In this document: positions 62,709 through 64,000 of the stretch, piece by piece
Numbering within the stretch: position 1 is the first letter of the stretch
How the letters are laid out: the number at the start of each line of letters is the position of its first letter
DNA from: Candidatus Poribacteria bacterium
Lineage (GTDB): Bacteria; Poribacteria; WGA-4E; WGA-3G
Assembly (NCBI GenBank): GCA_022825825.1
Contig: JAJDWA010000027.1
Span: 108,902 to 172,901, forward strand
Reading direction: 5' to 3'
DNA: 64,000 bases
Notes under the pieces: generated by a model
Told to the model about the DNA's origin: nothing
Databases searched by the model: none
Seen by the model: the letters and a program-made list of their open reading frames with translations, nothing else
Position numbers and translations under genes: made by a program

Positions 62709-62914
62709 TATAATCAATTTTTTGTAACACAACTAAAGCTTGTGTTACTGGCAGGGGACGCCAAATCAACGGGAAATCCTGTAGAATACGCGTATGGTAT
62801 TCTACAGGATTTCCCGTGTGGTCATCTGCCTGGTTAGGAACCGCACCCACCGAATGCCGAACACGCATGAGCCATTGATTCACCAGTGTTACATATTTTG
62901 GATTTCACTATAAC
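62709..62914. repeat. Repeat element with 20-bp hairpin and REP-like unit
   Basis: The right end TTTTGGATTTCACTATAA (62897-62914) is a family 1 terminus; the left end, TATAATCAATTTTTTGTAAC near 62709, is weaker. Inside are a perfect 20-bp hairpin (CGGGAAATCCTGTAGAATAC at 62770-62789 with its complement at 62797-62816, 7-base loop) and a GGTTAGGAACCGCACCCACCG unit (62832-62852). CCAAATCAACGG before the hairpin is shared with the element at 49332. Confidence 0.45.
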
Positions 62915-62950
62915 TTATCATCGCAAATCGAGGTTTGATTCACTTTTCTT

Positions 62951-63616
62951 TTAGGTATCGATTGGTGTCAAAACAACATTGCGATAAGCAACTGGTCCGT
63001 GGTCCCCTTGCAACAATAAAGGACCTGTAGCGGCTTCATCTGCTAACATCGCACCACGGGTGACACCTGCCACTTCAACATTCTCGTGAACGGTTTCCCC
63101 ATTCCACACGACTTTGACGAAGGTTGCATTGGCTGTTTTATTGTTGTTAGCATCAAATCTTGGGGCGTGAAAGGTAATGTCGTACGTTTGCCATTCACCC
63201 GGAGGTTTGCTTGCATTCACTCGCGGCGGCACACCATCAACAGGTTTATTGTCAATCCAACGACAATAAACACCGCCGCATGTCCCGTAGTGGAGTTCTG
63301 TTGCACCCCAGCTATCCAATATTTGAATTTCATACCGACCCATCACATAAACACCTGAGTTTGAACCTTGCGGCACCATAAATTCTACGTGCAGTTCACA
63401 ATCACCGTGTTCATATTCTGTGTAGAGATCGACTGTTCGTCCTGTGGGACCGTTGTAAAAAACGCCTTCTCCATGAGTCGCTGCCAGCAACTTATTGTCG
63501 GCTGGATTGAGTGCGACATTACCGATAGCGGACCATGCATGTTCCGAAGCACCGCCTCTCGCGTGCCAACCGTCCATGTTTTTACCGTTAAACAGAGATA
63601 TTTGGGTATTTTCCAT
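62951..63616 (-). CDS. DUF1080 (3-keto-disaccharide hydrolase-like) family protein
   Basis: 221 residues with a concanavalin-like jelly roll: the opening ISLFNGKNMDGWHARGG, TEYEHGDCELHVEFMVPQGSNSGVYVMGRYEIQILDS split over about 65-103, CGGVY, PGEWQTYDITFHAPRF and PLLLQGDHGPVAYRNVVLTPI at the end are all DUF1080 hallmarks. Family members act on or bind sugars; some hydrolyse 3-keto-glycosides. No signal peptide is evident, so it may be cytoplasmic. GGAGG precedes the ATG. The gene is monocistronic, flanked by repeat elements on both sides. Confidence 0.85.
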   Translation of the reverse strand: MENTQISLFNGKNMDGWHARGGASEHAWSAIGNVALNPADNKLLAATHGEGVFYNGPTGRTVDLYTEYEHGDCELHVEFMVPQGSNSGVYVMGRYEIQILDSWGATELHYGTCGGVYCRWIDNKPVDGVPPRVNASKPPGEWQTYDITFHAPRFDANNNKTANATFVKVVWNGETVHENVEVAGVTRGAMLADEAATGPLLLQGDHGPVAYRNVVLTPIDT

Positions 63617-63654
63617 GATAAAAATTCCTCCATAGTTAGTTTAGTGTAGTAGAT

Positions 63655-63793
63655 TATAGTAGAGATTAGAATTAACGCTACATTCCTAAATTGTAGGAGG
63701 GAACTCCGATTCCCGACTGCTCCTAAGTTTAGTCGCGATTCGGAGATCGCTCCTACAGAGGAAATGTCCAATTAATTCTAAAGTTTACTATAA
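63655..63793. repeat. MITE-like element, family 1, copy d
   Basis: 139 bp with the clearest terminal inverted repeats of the family: the left end TTATAGTAGAGATTAGAATT (63655) and, reversed, the right end TTATAGTAAACTTTAGAATT (to 63793), similarity continuing to ACATTCC/ACATTTCC. The centre differs from other copies: TGTAGGAG (63692-63699) pairs with CTCCTACA (63750-63757) and encloses smaller palindromes. It lies between the DUF1080 start and a gene end. Confidence 0.6.
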
Positions 63794-63829
63794 AAAAGAT
63801 TGGAACCAAGGGAAAGTAACATTCCTAAA

Positions 63830-64000
63830 TCAGAGATCAAGTGTTAGTCCAAGATAGACAATTAACGGCAGTTGCGGTAGCTCACTTTTCCCCTCATCAA
63901 GGTAGATATTATCAGTCCCAGGGACCTCCTGTGATTCATCAATAACAATTTTTATTTTATTTTTCCGATTATATATGTTTATTATATCAAGGAATCCGCC
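63830..64000 (-). CDS. C-terminal end of an outer-membrane beta-barrel (TonB-receptor-like) protein
   Basis: The reverse strand is open from the window edge to a TGA at 63830-63832, giving 56 C-terminal residues. GFLDIINIYNRKNKIKI and the ending LPQLPLIVYLGLTLDL match the last strands of TonB-dependent receptors (an aromatic/aliphatic alternation with an N-x-x-NRKN turn). Most of the gene lies outside the window, so the assignment is tentative. Confidence 0.45.
   Translation of the reverse strand, partial: GGFLDIINIYNRKNKIKIVIDESQEVPGTDNIYLDEGKSELPQLPLIVYLGLTLDL

Noticed and set aside
1..64000. tRNA or rRNA genes
   Set aside because: No cloverleaf with a GGTTCGANTCC-type T arm and no rRNA-like stretch was noticed in the intergenic regions; a tRNAscan run would be decisive.

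Overview
The window looks like a chromosomal segment of an uncultured, Gram-negative, probably marine bacterium. Several traits together point towards Candidatus Poribacteria or a close relative: three phytanoyl-CoA-dioxygenase-like genes, seven LamG proteins, a Gfo/Idh/MocA dehydrogenase, a DUF1080 protein, an FG-GAP/UnbV protein next to a TPR protein, and AAA-ATPase/PD-(D/E)XK proteins. This taxonomy is inference from gene content, not a marker-gene result. No tRNA, rRNA, CRISPR array, prophage or transposase was seen. Non-coding space is rich in short hairpin repeats and MITE-like elements.

Layout. 1-4.2 kb: the 5' part of an alpha-2-macroglobulin-like gene, then a two-gene operon for a P460-type haem lipoprotein and a c-haem/beta-barrel fusion. 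4.4-9.6 kb: ftsY, then a hisZ-hisG-hisS cluster preceded by a promoter, a 15-codon leader peptide with four His codons and an attenuator-like terminator. 9.6-18 kb: AAA/nuclease protein, phosphoesterase lipoprotein, two small membrane coiled-coil proteins, three PhyH dioxygenases and two LamG proteins. 18-25.7 kb: tatA, a CMD-like protein, TPR and UnbV proteins, four tandem LamG paralogues (one frameshifted) and a cupin. 26-33 kb: overlapping methyltransferase/thioredoxin reductase operon, a DUF3990 toxin-like gene with a small partner, two small paralogues, an FGGY kinase and moaC. 33-37.2 kb: duplicated consensus promoters, a structured leader, two small membrane-anchored proteins and a large STT3-like oligosaccharyltransferase. 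37.4-49.3 kb: a degenerate C13-protease/transglutaminase fusion, MoxR ATPase, glycosyltransferase, secreted LamG and beta-propeller proteins, a Crp/Fnr regulator, M28 peptidase, HtrA and a TPR protein. 49.7-64 kb: cyclase/AAA/TPR regulator, TIM-barrel protein, a large unknown membrane protein convergent with a UPF0182 protein, DUF5069, Gfo/Idh/MocA, SpoU methyltransferase, a small hypothetical, DUF1080 and the 3' end of an outer-membrane-receptor-like gene.

Most notable: (1) a histidine leader-peptide attenuator before hisZGS; (2) a shared C-terminal tail, V-[DE]-P-x-x-[KR]-L-x3-W-x2-[LI]-K, on eight signal-peptide proteins of two unrelated folds, which may be an undescribed surface-sorting or secretion signal; (3) an STT3-like locus behind tandem perfect sigma-70-type promoters and a structured leader ending in a terminator-like hairpin; (4) two families of terminal-inverted-repeat elements that carry or border GGTTAGGAAACC hairpins, plus long loopless palindromes. 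Everything was read by eye; no database search or folding program was run.
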